A stretch of DNA of 64,000 bases from Hyphococcus luteus (GTDB taxonomy: Bacteria; Pseudomonadota; Alphaproteobacteria; Caulobacterales; Parvularculaceae), in NCBI RefSeq assembly GCF_002943565.1, contig NZ_PJCH01000005.1:992001-1056000 (forward strand). The letters are read 5' to 3'. Below, piece by piece: positions 26,149 to 33,268 of this stretch. The notes beneath the pieces are model-generated. The model saw only the letters and a list, made by a program, of their open reading frames with translations, was not told the DNA's origin and did no database searches. How positions within the stretch are numbered: position 1 is the stretch's first letter; every line of letters starts with the position of its first letter. A program made the position numbers and the translations under genes.

Positions 26149-26332
26149 GAGCCTGACCGAAAATCCAGCAATGGAGCAAAAATTAAGATGACCGGACGTC
26201 AGCCAGCCGCAGCACGATACGCCGTCAGGCTCTTCTTCTTTCATGTGAGAGGCTGAGACGCATCGTTTTCCGGCTGACGAACGTCTGACAAACCCTCGTC
26301 TGCATTGTTTTAGTGAATATTCGTTCGGGCTC
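26149..26332. mobile_element. MITE-like element, copy A
   Basis: This 184 bp sequence has ends that are inverted repeats (GAGCCTGACCGAAAAT on the left; the complement of the right end reads GAGCCCGAACGAATAT, 13 of 16 identical). A second copy is at 30710-30891. The left part has an inner inverted repeat: the first ten bases from 26148, AGAGCCTGAC, are exactly complementary to GTCAGGCTCT at 26224-26233. The flanks are TAA and TAG, so a 3-bp duplication with one change is possible. It carries no gene and fills the whole gap between two convergent stop codons. Confidence 0.65.
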
Positions 26333-27177
26333 TAGGAAACAGGGGCCGCGCCGAAAGGCACGATCTTGTTTTGCCCGTCATGGCCGATATCGGCGCGGCC
26401 GAGATAGGGAACGCCGGCGCGCGCGCACCAGTATTTTATGACCTCTTCTTCGCTTGCGCCGAAGGGCCGGTCGTTTTCGGGAATATCGCTGAGCCGCCCG
26501 AGCATGATCCCTTCCGCGTTATGCACGTTTTTATCGCCCATGATGGAGAACAGCGCCCGGTCGGTGCGATAGAGATATTCGCCCACATCCTCGAGCATGA
26601 CGATGTGGCCGGATAAATCCGGCATCCAGTCCGTGCCGGAAAGATGCGCGAGAATGGTGATGTTGAAGGCCGCGCATTTTTTGCCGGATCTCGCCGTCGG
26701 TTCGACGCCCGACGCGTCGCCTTCGACGAGAAAGGCGAGGGCGCGCGCAATCGCCTCTTCGCCGCCTTCGCGGGGCAAGTCCGCCGGGATGGGGCCATGC
26801 ACAGGGCGGCCGATCCCGTCATTATAGAGACGCGCCAAGAGCATCCCGTTGTCGGAATAGCCGAGATAGGTTTTCTTTCGGGCGTGATCGTTCAGCTTCG
26901 CGAAAAGCGCTTCGTCGAAGCGGCAGGCGCCATAGCCGCCGCGCGCGAACCAAACGGCGTCATAGCGCGGATCGTTGGCGACCTCCAGAAACGCGGCTGA
27001 GCGCTCGGCGTCGCTTCCGGCGAAATGCCCGGCGGCGGAAAAACACTGGTCGTGGAAGTGGAGTTTCACTGAATCGCCAAAGCGCGCCGCGGCGATAGAG
27101 GCGGTCTTTTCCGCCAGCTCGCGCGTCACGGGTCCGCCGGGGCAGACAAGAGCGATATGTTTGGCAGATTTTATCAT
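26332..27177 (-). CDS. ldcA: LD-carboxypeptidase (peptidase S66 family)
   Basis: A 281-residue S66 serine peptidase that removes the terminal D-Ala from murein tetrapeptides during cell-wall recycling. The Ser-Glu-His triad is visible: S108 in YLGYSDNG, E196 in VMLEDVGEY, H266 in ADIGHDG; the RGGYG loop is at 79-83. Its ATG overlaps the stop of the upstream lipoprotein gene (ATGA), so they are co-translated. It is divergent from the Mpl/MurC-like ligase, which uses the tripeptide that this enzyme makes. The TAG stop uses the terminal base of the adjacent element. Confidence 0.87.
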   Translation of the reverse strand: MIKSAKHIALVCPGGPVTRELAEKTASIAAARFGDSVKLHFHDQCFSAAGHFAGSDAERSAAFLEVANDPRYDAVWFARGGYGACRFDEALFAKLNDHARKKTYLGYSDNGMLLARLYNDGIGRPVHGPIPADLPREGGEEAIARALAFLVEGDASGVEPTARSGKKCAAFNITILAHLSGTDWMPDLSGHIVMLEDVGEYLYRTDRALFSIMGDKNVHNAEGIMLGRLSDIPENDRPFGASEEEVIKYWCARAGVPYLGRADIGHDGQNKIVPFGAAPVS

Positions 27178-27872
27178 TCCAATCTCAAAGTAATAAAATC
27201 AGATTGTTTTGTCAGTTGCCCAAAGCTCGCATCTTTCGTCGCGATCCGATTGCCCTCAATCGGTACTAAGCGTCCGCCGCGTGCCGGCTCTAGCCAAGCT
27301 AACCTTTGCGCGATCTTTTCCGTCATCGGTTCATCCACCAATTCAAGCGTAAGGCCCGTCAGTTCAACGCCCGGCCCGAACGCGTCGGCGAAATCGTCCG
27401 GATCGACTTCATACACTGTCGCAGGGTCCGTTTCGTCCTTAAAGGCGGCGATTTTGGGGTATTGTTTGCGCGGCACATCGATGACGCCGGATGCGGCCTG
27501 CAATTTGTCAAACGATGTCTCGTCAACGCTGCCTGCTGAAGGCGCAACGTCGTATCCATTCAGGATGTCGTGAACATAGTCCTTCAGCAGAAAATAGGCG
27601 GTCCGGTCTCGCCCCATATCGAGGATCACCGCTTCGCCTTTCAGCTTCATGCTCATAGCCATGCCGGAAAGGGAATTCGGCGTGCGGCGCAGCTTGATCT
27701 CGAGAACGCTTGAGCCTTCATGAGGTACGCCGTCCGCGAGCGCATGGGCTGTCACCTTCACATTCAGCGTAATCTTATTTTCGCCGGCGGGCGCGCATCC
27801 GGCGAGCATGAGCGCCGCGATGAGCGCGCTAAGCATCGGGGGCAAGGCTGGCCAAAATCCGGTCAATTTCAT
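27174..27872 (-). CDS. Predicted lipoprotein, unknown function
   Basis: A 232-residue protein with a signal peptide ending in the lipobox LMLAGC, so it should be anchored in the envelope. The mature part is polar, begins with a beta-rich segment (KITLNVKVTAHAL) and has no motif I recognise. The ATG at 27872 is used; a GTG three codons upstream is possible. Its stop overlaps the ldcA start by 4 bp, linking it to peptidoglycan recycling by context. Confidence 0.65.
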   Translation of the reverse strand: MKLTGFWPALPPMLSALIAALMLAGCAPAGENKITLNVKVTAHALADGVPHEGSSVLEIKLRRTPNSLSGMAMSMKLKGEAVILDMGRDRTAYFLLKDYVHDILNGYDVAPSAGSVDETSFDKLQAASGVIDVPRKQYPKIAAFKDETDPATVYEVDPDDFADAFGPGVELTGLTLELVDEPMTEKIAQRLAWLEPARGGRLVPIEGNRIATKDASFGQLTKQSDFITLRLE

Positions 27873-27968
27873 GAGGCACACGCTTGATGAAAGAGGGCGA
27901 AACGGGCTTCTTGGCCCAAACTAGCCCATGGCAACTGTTTATTTCTTAATTTTCGCTAGGACGGCCCC

Positions 27969-29360
27969 GTGATGACTGATGCGAAAGACTATTTCTTCTG
28001 CGGAATCGGCGGGTCGGGCATGCTGCCGTTGGCCATGATCGTCGCCGCGCGCGGCACCCATGTGGAGGGCTCTGACCGGGCCCTCGATCAGGGCCGGACC
28101 GGCGCGAAATTCGATTATCTGCGCTCGCTCGGCATCGCGCTCCACCCCCAGGACGGCTCCGGCGTCAACCGGCCCTCGCAGACCCTTGTCGCCTCCGCGG
28201 CGGTGGAGGAGACAGTGCCCGATGTGGTCGCGGCGAAGGCGGCGGGCGCGGCGCGAGTGTCGCGCGCGGAACTGCTGGCGGAACTCTTCAATGAATCCGA
28301 ATGCCCCATCGGCGTCGCCGGCACCAGCGGCAAGTCGACCACGACGGGCATGATCGGTTGGATTCTGCATCACGCCAGGAAATCCCCCACGGTGATGAAC
28401 GGCGCCGTGATGAAGAATTTCGTCAAACCCGATGCGCTCTTTGCGAGCGCGGTGGTAGGCGAGGGCGAGGCTTTCGTCTCGGAGGTCGATGAGAGCGACG
28501 GCTCCATCGCCATGTTTCGCCCAAAGATTGCTGTGCTGAATAATGTTGCGCTCGATCATAAATCCATGGACGAGCTGCGTAAGCTGTTCGGCGATTTCAT
28601 CGGTCATGCGGAGACGGCGGTGCTCAATCTCGACAATGACGAGACGGCGCGGCTCGCCGCCTCACGCGAGGCCGGCGCGCTCACCTATTCGCTTACCGAC
28701 AAAAAGGCGGATTTTTACGCCGACAATATCGAGCCGGAGCCTTTCGGCGTTTCCTTCGATGTTCACGATGAAAACGGCCATGTGCGCGTCGTGCTGAAAA
28801 TGCCCGGTCGGCACAACGTGTCGAACGCGCTGGCGGCCATTGCGGCGTCGCGCGCCTGCGGTCTTTCGCTGACCGAAACCGCCGCCGGGCTTGGAACATT
28901 CGAAGGCGTCAAACGCCGGCTCGAATATGTCGGCGAGGCCAATGGCGTTACACTGATCGACGATTTCGGTCACAACCCGGACAAGATCACGGCGAGCCTG
29001 AAAACCCTGCACGAATTTCCGGGGCGGCTGCTCGTCATGTTCCAGCCCCACGGCTTCGGGCCGTTGCGGCTTATGAAAAAGGAATTCATCGAAACCTTTG
29101 CGTTGCAGCTCGCGCCCGACGATGTTCTGCTGATGCCCGAGCCCGTCTATTTCGGCGGCACCACGGACCGGTCGGTGTCGAGCAAAGACATCGCGGAAGG
29201 CGTCAGCGCCGCGGGGCGGACCGCGCAAGCGCTTGCGACGCGCGAAGATTGCGGCGCGAAACTGTTGAAGCTGGCGGAGCCCGGCGACCGCATCGTCGTC
29301 ATGGGCGCGCGCGACGACACGCTCTCGGTCTTCGCCGCCGATCTTTTAAAGCAGCTCTAG
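27969..29360 (+). CDS. mpl: Mur ligase family protein, Mpl/MurC-like (murein tripeptide recycling)
   Basis: A 463-residue ATP-dependent Mur ligase. The N-terminal IGGSGMLPLA and SDRALDQ fit the MurC/Mpl UDP-sugar domain, GTSGKSTTTGMIGWIL (about residues 118-133) is the ATP loop, and DESDGSIAMFRPKIAVLNNVALDHKSMDEL follows as in Mpl. The C-terminal substrate motif, usually DDYGHHPTEI in MurC or DDFAHHPTAI in Mpl, is DDFGHNPDKI here. Divergence from the LD-carboxypeptidase supports a role in rejoining tripeptide to UDP-MurNAc. MurC proper is the alternative, but cell-division genes are absent. The start is GTG 27969 or ATG 27972. Confidence 0.78.
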   Translation: MMTDAKDYFFCGIGGSGMLPLAMIVAARGTHVEGSDRALDQGRTGAKFDYLRSLGIALHPQDGSGVNRPSQTLVASAAVEETVPDVVAAKAAGAARVSRAELLAELFNESECPIGVAGTSGKSTTTGMIGWILHHARKSPTVMNGAVMKNFVKPDALFASAVVGEGEAFVSEVDESDGSIAMFRPKIAVLNNVALDHKSMDELRKLFGDFIGHAETAVLNLDNDETARLAASREAGALTYSLTDKKADFYADNIEPEPFGVSFDVHDENGHVRVVLKMPGRHNVSNALAAIAASRACGLSLTETAAGLGTFEGVKRRLEYVGEANGVTLIDDFGHNPDKITASLKTLHEFPGRLLVMFQPHGFGPLRLMKKEFIETFALQLAPDDVLLMPEPVYFGGTTDRSVSSKDIAEGVSAAGRTAQALATREDCGAKLLKLAEPGDRIVVMGARDDTLSVFAADLLKQL

Positions 29361-29361
29361 C

Positions 29362-29661
29362 TTAAACTTCTTTCAGCTCGCGTTCGTCGGCGGCCCACAT
29401 GGTGCGGCTGACAAGTCCCGCGCCGGCGAGCGCCGCGCGCCAGGCTTTCAAGTGCGGCTTTTCGAAATGCGCTTCCAGCGTTTCCCAGCTTTCCCATTTT
29501 TCCAGCACCAGAAAAGCGTCAGGGTCTGAAAGGTCAGGGCCGTAATGATATTCGATGCAGCCGGGCTCGGCGCGGCTCGCGGCGAGCATAGCCTGCATGA
29601 CGGGGCGCAGTTTTTTAAGCGCGCCCTCTTTGACGACAATCCGCCCCGAAACGACAATCAT
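29362..29661 (-). CDS. ABM domain protein, putative quinol monooxygenase (tandem copy 1)
   Basis: A 99-residue antibiotic biosynthesis monooxygenase-type ferredoxin-like fold, with the family pattern EPGCIEYHYGPDLSDPDAFLVLEKWESWETLEAHFEKPHLKAW across about residues 35-78. Such proteins act as cofactor-free monooxygenases or stress-linked quinol oxidases. It is 7 bp downstream of a paralogue with the same layout, so the pair arose by tandem duplication. It is convergent with the Mpl-like gene, leaving a single base between stops. Confidence 0.78.
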   Translation of the reverse strand: MIVVSGRIVVKEGALKKLRPVMQAMLAASRAEPGCIEYHYGPDLSDPDAFLVLEKWESWETLEAHFEKPHLKAWRAALAGAGLVSRTMWAADERELKEV

Positions 29662-29668
29662 AAATGCA

Positions 29669-29974
29669 TCAGCCCATCAGGTTGCGTTCTTCGCCCGCTT
29701 CGATGAAACGGATTTCCTGGGAGACGACGCCGATCTCGCCAAGCTTTGCGAACCATGCGCCCATATGGGGCTGCTTCACATGGGCGTCGAGCGCCGCCCA
29801 GTCCTTCCAGTATTCAAGGACGATGAGCGTGTCCGGCTCCATGACGTCCGCGCCGAAGGAATAGCCGATGCAGCCGTCCTCTTGCCGCGTCGCGGTGACG
29901 ACGGTCTCCATCTCCTTTTGCACCTTTGCAAGGCCGCCGGGAGACAATTGGGCCTTGCCGGAAACGATAATCAT
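29669..29974 (-). CDS. ABM domain protein, putative quinol monooxygenase (tandem copy 2)
   Basis: A 101-residue paralogue of the downstream gene, with the same order of features: MIIVSGKAQLSPGGL, DGCIGYSFGADVMEPDTLIVLEYWKDW and HVKQPHMGAW. The ATG at 29974 matches the start of the paralogue (MIVVSG) and has GGAG nearby; the open frame extends 23 codons upstream without a family match. It is divergent from the GNAT gene. Confidence 0.78.
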   Translation of the reverse strand: MIIVSGKAQLSPGGLAKVQKEMETVVTATRQEDGCIGYSFGADVMEPDTLIVLEYWKDWAALDAHVKQPHMGAWFAKLGEIGVVSQEIRFIEAGEERNLMG

Positions 29975-30054
29975 GGGCGATGCTCCTCTTTTTCGCAGCG
30001 AACTATGGGCGCCGCAAAGAGCCGCGTCGATATCAAAACACAACTGATCATGGC

Positions 30055-30717
30055 ATGAATAGCGAACTCGACTGGTCTGAACGGCCGCCGCCGGCGCTGC
30101 CGCAAAGGCGGGGACGCTTTGTCGCGATCGAGCCGGCGATCTTCCCCGAAGCGGCGGAGGCGCTGTTTTCCGTCCTTGGCGGGCCGGGAAATGACGATCT
30201 TTGGACTTACATTCCCTTCGGCCCTTTTAAGAGCACGGCGGCGCTCGGCGCCGCCATGGCCGCCGCCGGGAAAAAGGGCGGCTGGCTGACCCATCTTTTC
30301 CGCGATGCGCAGACCGGCGCGCCGCTCGGCATGGCGAGCTATATGCGCATCCGTCCCGAGGCGGGTTCGGCGGAAGTCGGCTGCGTCGTGTTTTCGAAAA
30401 AGCTGCAGAAAACGCCCGCCGCCACGGAGGCCATGTATCTGATGGCGAAACATGTCTTCGACGATCTTGGTTATCGCCGTTACGAGTGGAAATGCGACAA
30501 CGCCAATGAGGCGTCGAAACGCGCCGCCCGCCGGCTCGGCTTTTCCTTCGAGGGCGTCTTTCGCCAGGACCTGGTGGTGAAGGGGCGCAACAGGGACACG
30601 GCGTGGTTTTCCATCATCGACGGGGAGTGGCCGCAGGCAAAAGCTGCTTTCGAAGTCTGGCTCGCGCCGGAGAATTTCGACGACGAGGGGCGCCAGCGCT
30701 GTCCTCTCAGAGCCTGA
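30055..30717 (+). CDS. GNAT family N-acetyltransferase with element-derived C-terminus
   Basis: A 220-residue acetyltransferase of the RimJ/RimL-like GNAT group. The acetyl-CoA binding region is ANEASKRAARRLGFSFEGVFRQDLVVKGRNRDTAWFSIIDGEW toward the C-terminal half. The ATG at 30055 is preferred to earlier in-frame starts because conserved sequence begins there. The final Arg-Ala codons and the TGA stop are read from the left end of MITE-like copy B, so the element has rewritten the C-terminus. The substrate is unknown. Confidence 0.8.
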   Translation: MNSELDWSERPPPALPQRRGRFVAIEPAIFPEAAEALFSVLGGPGNDDLWTYIPFGPFKSTAALGAAMAAAGKKGGWLTHLFRDAQTGAPLGMASYMRIRPEAGSAEVGCVVFSKKLQKTPAATEAMYLMAKHVFDDLGYRRYEWKCDNANEASKRAARRLGFSFEGVFRQDLVVKGRNRDTAWFSIIDGEWPQAKAAFEVWLAPENFDDEGRQRCPLRA

Positions 30718-30891
30718 GCGAAAATGCATCAAGATCCCGGGAGGGGGCGTAATCAGACGTTCGCTCGCCAGGAACCGATGCGCCTCAGGCTCTTCAGTCT
30801 TAAGAATGAGCGCCTGACGGGCATCGGGTCCGGGCCCGCAGACGTCTGACCATCAGGCAGGAATGCATTTTTTGACTTTTCGGTTGGGCTC
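30710..30891. mobile_element. MITE-like element, copy B
   Basis: This 182 bp copy has the same ends as copy A (left GAGCCTGAGCGAAAAT; complement of the right end GAGCCCAACCGAAAAG) and is flanked by the direct repeat TCA at 30707-30709 and 30892-30894, which looks like a 3-bp target duplication. The inner hairpin is kept: AGAGCCTGAG at 30709-30718 pairs exactly with CTCAGGCTCT at 30784-30793. The tenth base differs from copy A (G instead of C) and its partner has changed to match. Confidence 0.7.
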
Positions 30892-30940
30892 TCAGGGGCA
30901 TCCGCAACGCGCTGTGAACTTTCCCGGGCCCTACGCCATG

Positions 30941-30968
30941 TTGCGTCGCAGAAGCGGCAGGGTATAAG
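30941..30968 (+). promoter_or_regulatory. Candidate sigma-70 promoter for sucC
   Basis: TTGCGT (-35) and TATAAG (-10) are separated by 16 bp, and the -10 box ends 42 bp before the sucC ATG. This is the best promoter-like pair in the gap between copy B of the element and sucC. Confidence 0.45.
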
Positions 30969-31010
30969 GCGGGAGACCGCCATTCCTTCCCCGCTTTTCG
31001 GAGCCGCAAG

Positions 31011-32204
31011 ATGAATATCCACGAATATCAGGCAAAACAGGTCCTTAAAAGCTTCGGCGCGCCCGTCTCCGACGGCCGCGTGGTCACCAGGGCGCAGGAG
31101 GCGGAAGCCGCGGCGAACGCGCTGCCCGGCCCGGTCTATGTGGTGAAGGCTCAGATCCATGCGGGCGGGCGCGGCAAGGGCAAGTTCAAGGAGCCTGAAG
31201 CGGGCGAGGGCGGCGGCGTGCGCCTTGCGAAGTCGCCGGCGGAAGCGGCGAAATTCGCCAAGGAAATGCTCGGCGCGACGCTTGTCACCAAACAAACCGG
31301 CGAGACCGGCAAGCAGGTCAATACGATCTATATCGAGAACGGCTCGGACATCGAGACCGAGCTTTATCTCTCGGCGCTCGTCGACCGCGGCACGGGCCGC
31401 ATCGCGTTCATCGCCTCCACCGAAGGCGGCATGAATATCGAGGAAGTGGCCGAGGAAACGCCGGAGAAGATCGTCACGGTAGGGATCGATCCGGCGACCG
31501 GCTGCATGCCCCATCACGCGCGGCGCATCGCCCAGGCGCTGGGCCTGAAAGGCGCTGCGGCGAAACAATGCGGGCGCCTCATCCCGGCGCTCTACAAGGC
31601 GTTCGTTGAAAAGGATGCGAGCCTTCTCGAGATCAACCCGCTGATCGTCACCAAGGGCGGCGATCTTCTGGTGCTCGACGCCAAGATGGGCTTCGACCCG
31701 AATGCGCTCTTCCGCCATGAAGACATTCTCGAGCTTCGCGACATTTCCGAAGAAGACCCGATGGAAGTGAAGGCTTCCGAATACGATCTTTCCTATGTGA
31801 AGCTCGACGGCAATATCGGCTGCATGGTCAACGGCGCCGGTCTCGCCATGGCGACCATGGACATCATCAAGCATTACGGCGCGGAGCCTGCGAACTTTCT
31901 CGATGTGGGCGGCGGCGCGACCAAGGAGAAAGTCACCGAAGCCTTCAAAATCATCACCACCGATCCCGGCGTCAAAGGCATTCTCGTCAATATTTTCGGC
32001 GGCATCATGCGCTGCGACATCATCGCCGAAGGCATCGTCGCGGCGGTGAAGGAAGTCGGCCTCGAAGACCCGCTGGTCGTGCGCCTTGAAGGCACCAATG
32101 TGGAGAAGGGCAAGGAAATCCTCGCCAATTCCGGCCTCAAGATCACCCCCGCCGACGATCTCGAAGATGCGGCGAAGAAGGTTGTCGAAGCGGTGCAGGG
32201 GTAG
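31011..32204 (+). CDS. sucC: Succinyl-CoA ligase (ADP-forming), beta subunit
   Basis: A 397-residue ATP-grasp protein, the usual length. [56 protein letters not shown] (Mg/nucleotide ligands) and FVNIFGG-like [12 protein letters not shown] near the CoA/phosphate site are diagnostic. With SucD it converts succinyl-CoA to succinate with ATP formation in the TCA cycle. The unusual point is that sucD does not follow: it lies 4 kb downstream, after five unrelated genes. Confidence 0.96.
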   Translation: MNIHEYQAKQVLKSFGAPVSDGRVVTRAQEAEAAANALPGPVYVVKAQIHAGGRGKGKFKEPEAGEGGGVRLAKSPAEAAKFAKEMLGATLVTKQTGETGKQVNTIYIENGSDIETELYLSALVDRGTGRIAFIASTEGGMNIEEVAEETPEKIVTVGIDPATGCMPHHARRIAQALGLKGAAAKQCGRLIPALYKAFVEKDASLLEINPLIVTKGGDLLVLDAKMGFDPNALFRHEDILELRDISEEDPMEVKASEYDLSYVKLDGNIGCMVNGAGLAMATMDIIKHYGAEPANFLDVGGGATKEKVTEAFKIITTDPGVKGILVNIFGGIMRCDIIAEGIVAAVKEVGLEDPLVVRLEGTNVEKGKEILANSGLKITPADDLEDAAKKVVEAVQG

Positions 32205-32206
32205 AT

Positions 32207-32731
32207 ATGAGTAAAGCGCGAAGCTCCACAGCTGATGCGCTAGAACGCTATGAGGGCCAAGCCGCCTTTGGCGAGGCGATAAATCTTTTGGGATGTGCGT
32301 TGCCTCATCCTGAAGGACGTAATTTTCAAGGGCATAGGGGTGCGCATACGCTTTCTACAGCAGTACGATTTGCTGTCCACTGTAGGCGACGGTTGGAGCT
32401 GAAATCAGCGCCAAACGATAATAATTTATGCTGCGCTTTAGAGTTTGAAGGTGACTTTGCTAGGGGAGCTTGTGCCTTAAATCTAAAGCAAGCGCTGCAC
32501 CAACTCATACATAACGATCATGTCCTAATATCGGATGTTCGCGCGACCTTTAAAAACAATTCAAAAGGCGCGGTTCATTTTCAGAAACAATTTTTCGATA
32601 GCCGTAAGAAGGCCTCTGCGGTTGTAATGAAAGTGACCACGCCCGAACGCGATGCTATGATTATTCCTTTGGTGGTTATGCTGGATGCGTATTTTCTCTT
32701 GTTGCCAGGTGGTGAAAGCCTTGAAAAATAG
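32207..32731 (+). CDS. Hypothetical protein, AT-rich, inserted after sucC
   Basis: A 174-residue protein starting [18 protein letters not shown], with several Cys and His and no signal peptide or recognisable domain. Its ATG is two bases after the sucC stop and uses the AGGGG at the end of sucC as ribosome site. Base composition is visibly more AT-rich than its neighbours, with A/T-ending codons common, which suggests recent acquisition. Its 3' end overlaps the next gene by up to 47 bp. Confidence 0.6.
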   Translation: MSKARSSTADALERYEGQAAFGEAINLLGCALPHPEGRNFQGHRGAHTLSTAVRFAVHCRRRLELKSAPNDNNLCCALEFEGDFARGACALNLKQALHQLIHNDHVLISDVRATFKNNSKGAVHFQKQFFDSRKKASAVVMKVTTPERDAMIIPLVVMLDAYFLLLPGGESLEK

Positions 32732-33140
32732 TTTCACCCTCCTCCACCCCTTGCGCGTGCGCTGGGCCGAATGCGACGCGCAGGGCATCGTCTTCAACGT
32801 CAATTATTTTCTCTATTTCGACGTCGCCATGACGGAATGGCTGCGCGCGGCGGGCTTTCAGGGCGACAAGTTCATGGACTTTTTCACCGTCCATGCGGAG
32901 GCCGATTACAAAGGCTCGGCGAAGTTCGACGACATGCTCGAAATCGGCGCGCGCTGCGTGAAACTCGGGCGCACCTCAATGACGGTCGAAACGGCGATTT
33001 TTCGCAACGACGAATTGTTGACGACCGGCAAGCTCGTCTATGTGCACGCCGATCCGAAAAGCCAGGAAAAATCTCCGCTACCGGACGATTTCGTGGAAAA
33101 GGTTCTCGCCTTTGAAAAGACCGCGCCGACGCGCGGCTAG
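32685..33140 (+). CDS. Acyl-CoA thioesterase, YbgC/4-hydroxybenzoyl-CoA thioesterase type
   Basis: A hotdog thioesterase of up to 151 residues. RVRWAECDAQGIVFNVNYFLYFDVAMTEWLR holds the catalytic Asp (in ECDAQGIVFN) and is the YbgC/FcbC signature. The frame begins at ATG 32685 inside the upstream gene; GTG codons at 32709 and 32712, preceded by CCAGG, are equally likely and would remove eight or nine residues that are not part of the fold. Substrate unknown. Confidence 0.83.
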   Translation: MRIFSCCQVVKALKNSFTLLHPLRVRWAECDAQGIVFNVNYFLYFDVAMTEWLRAAGFQGDKFMDFFTVHAEADYKGSAKFDDMLEIGARCVKLGRTSMTVETAIFRNDELLTTGKLVYVHADPKSQEKSPLPDDFVEKVLAFEKTAPTRG

Positions 33141-33268
33141 CTGTGCGGCATTCTAAAAAACTGATCGCCAGCTGGCTTTGGCGGCGCGAGAATCGGTTTG
33201 ACGCAGGTGATTTTCAACTGTCTAAATGGCGCGGGAGAGAGCGCGGTCCGCGCCGCCGGGAGGGCTTG

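Noticed and set aside
30753-31874. Long open frame on the minus strand across sucC
   Set aside because: It is antisense to a certain sucC gene, has no family match and arises from GC-rich codon bias.
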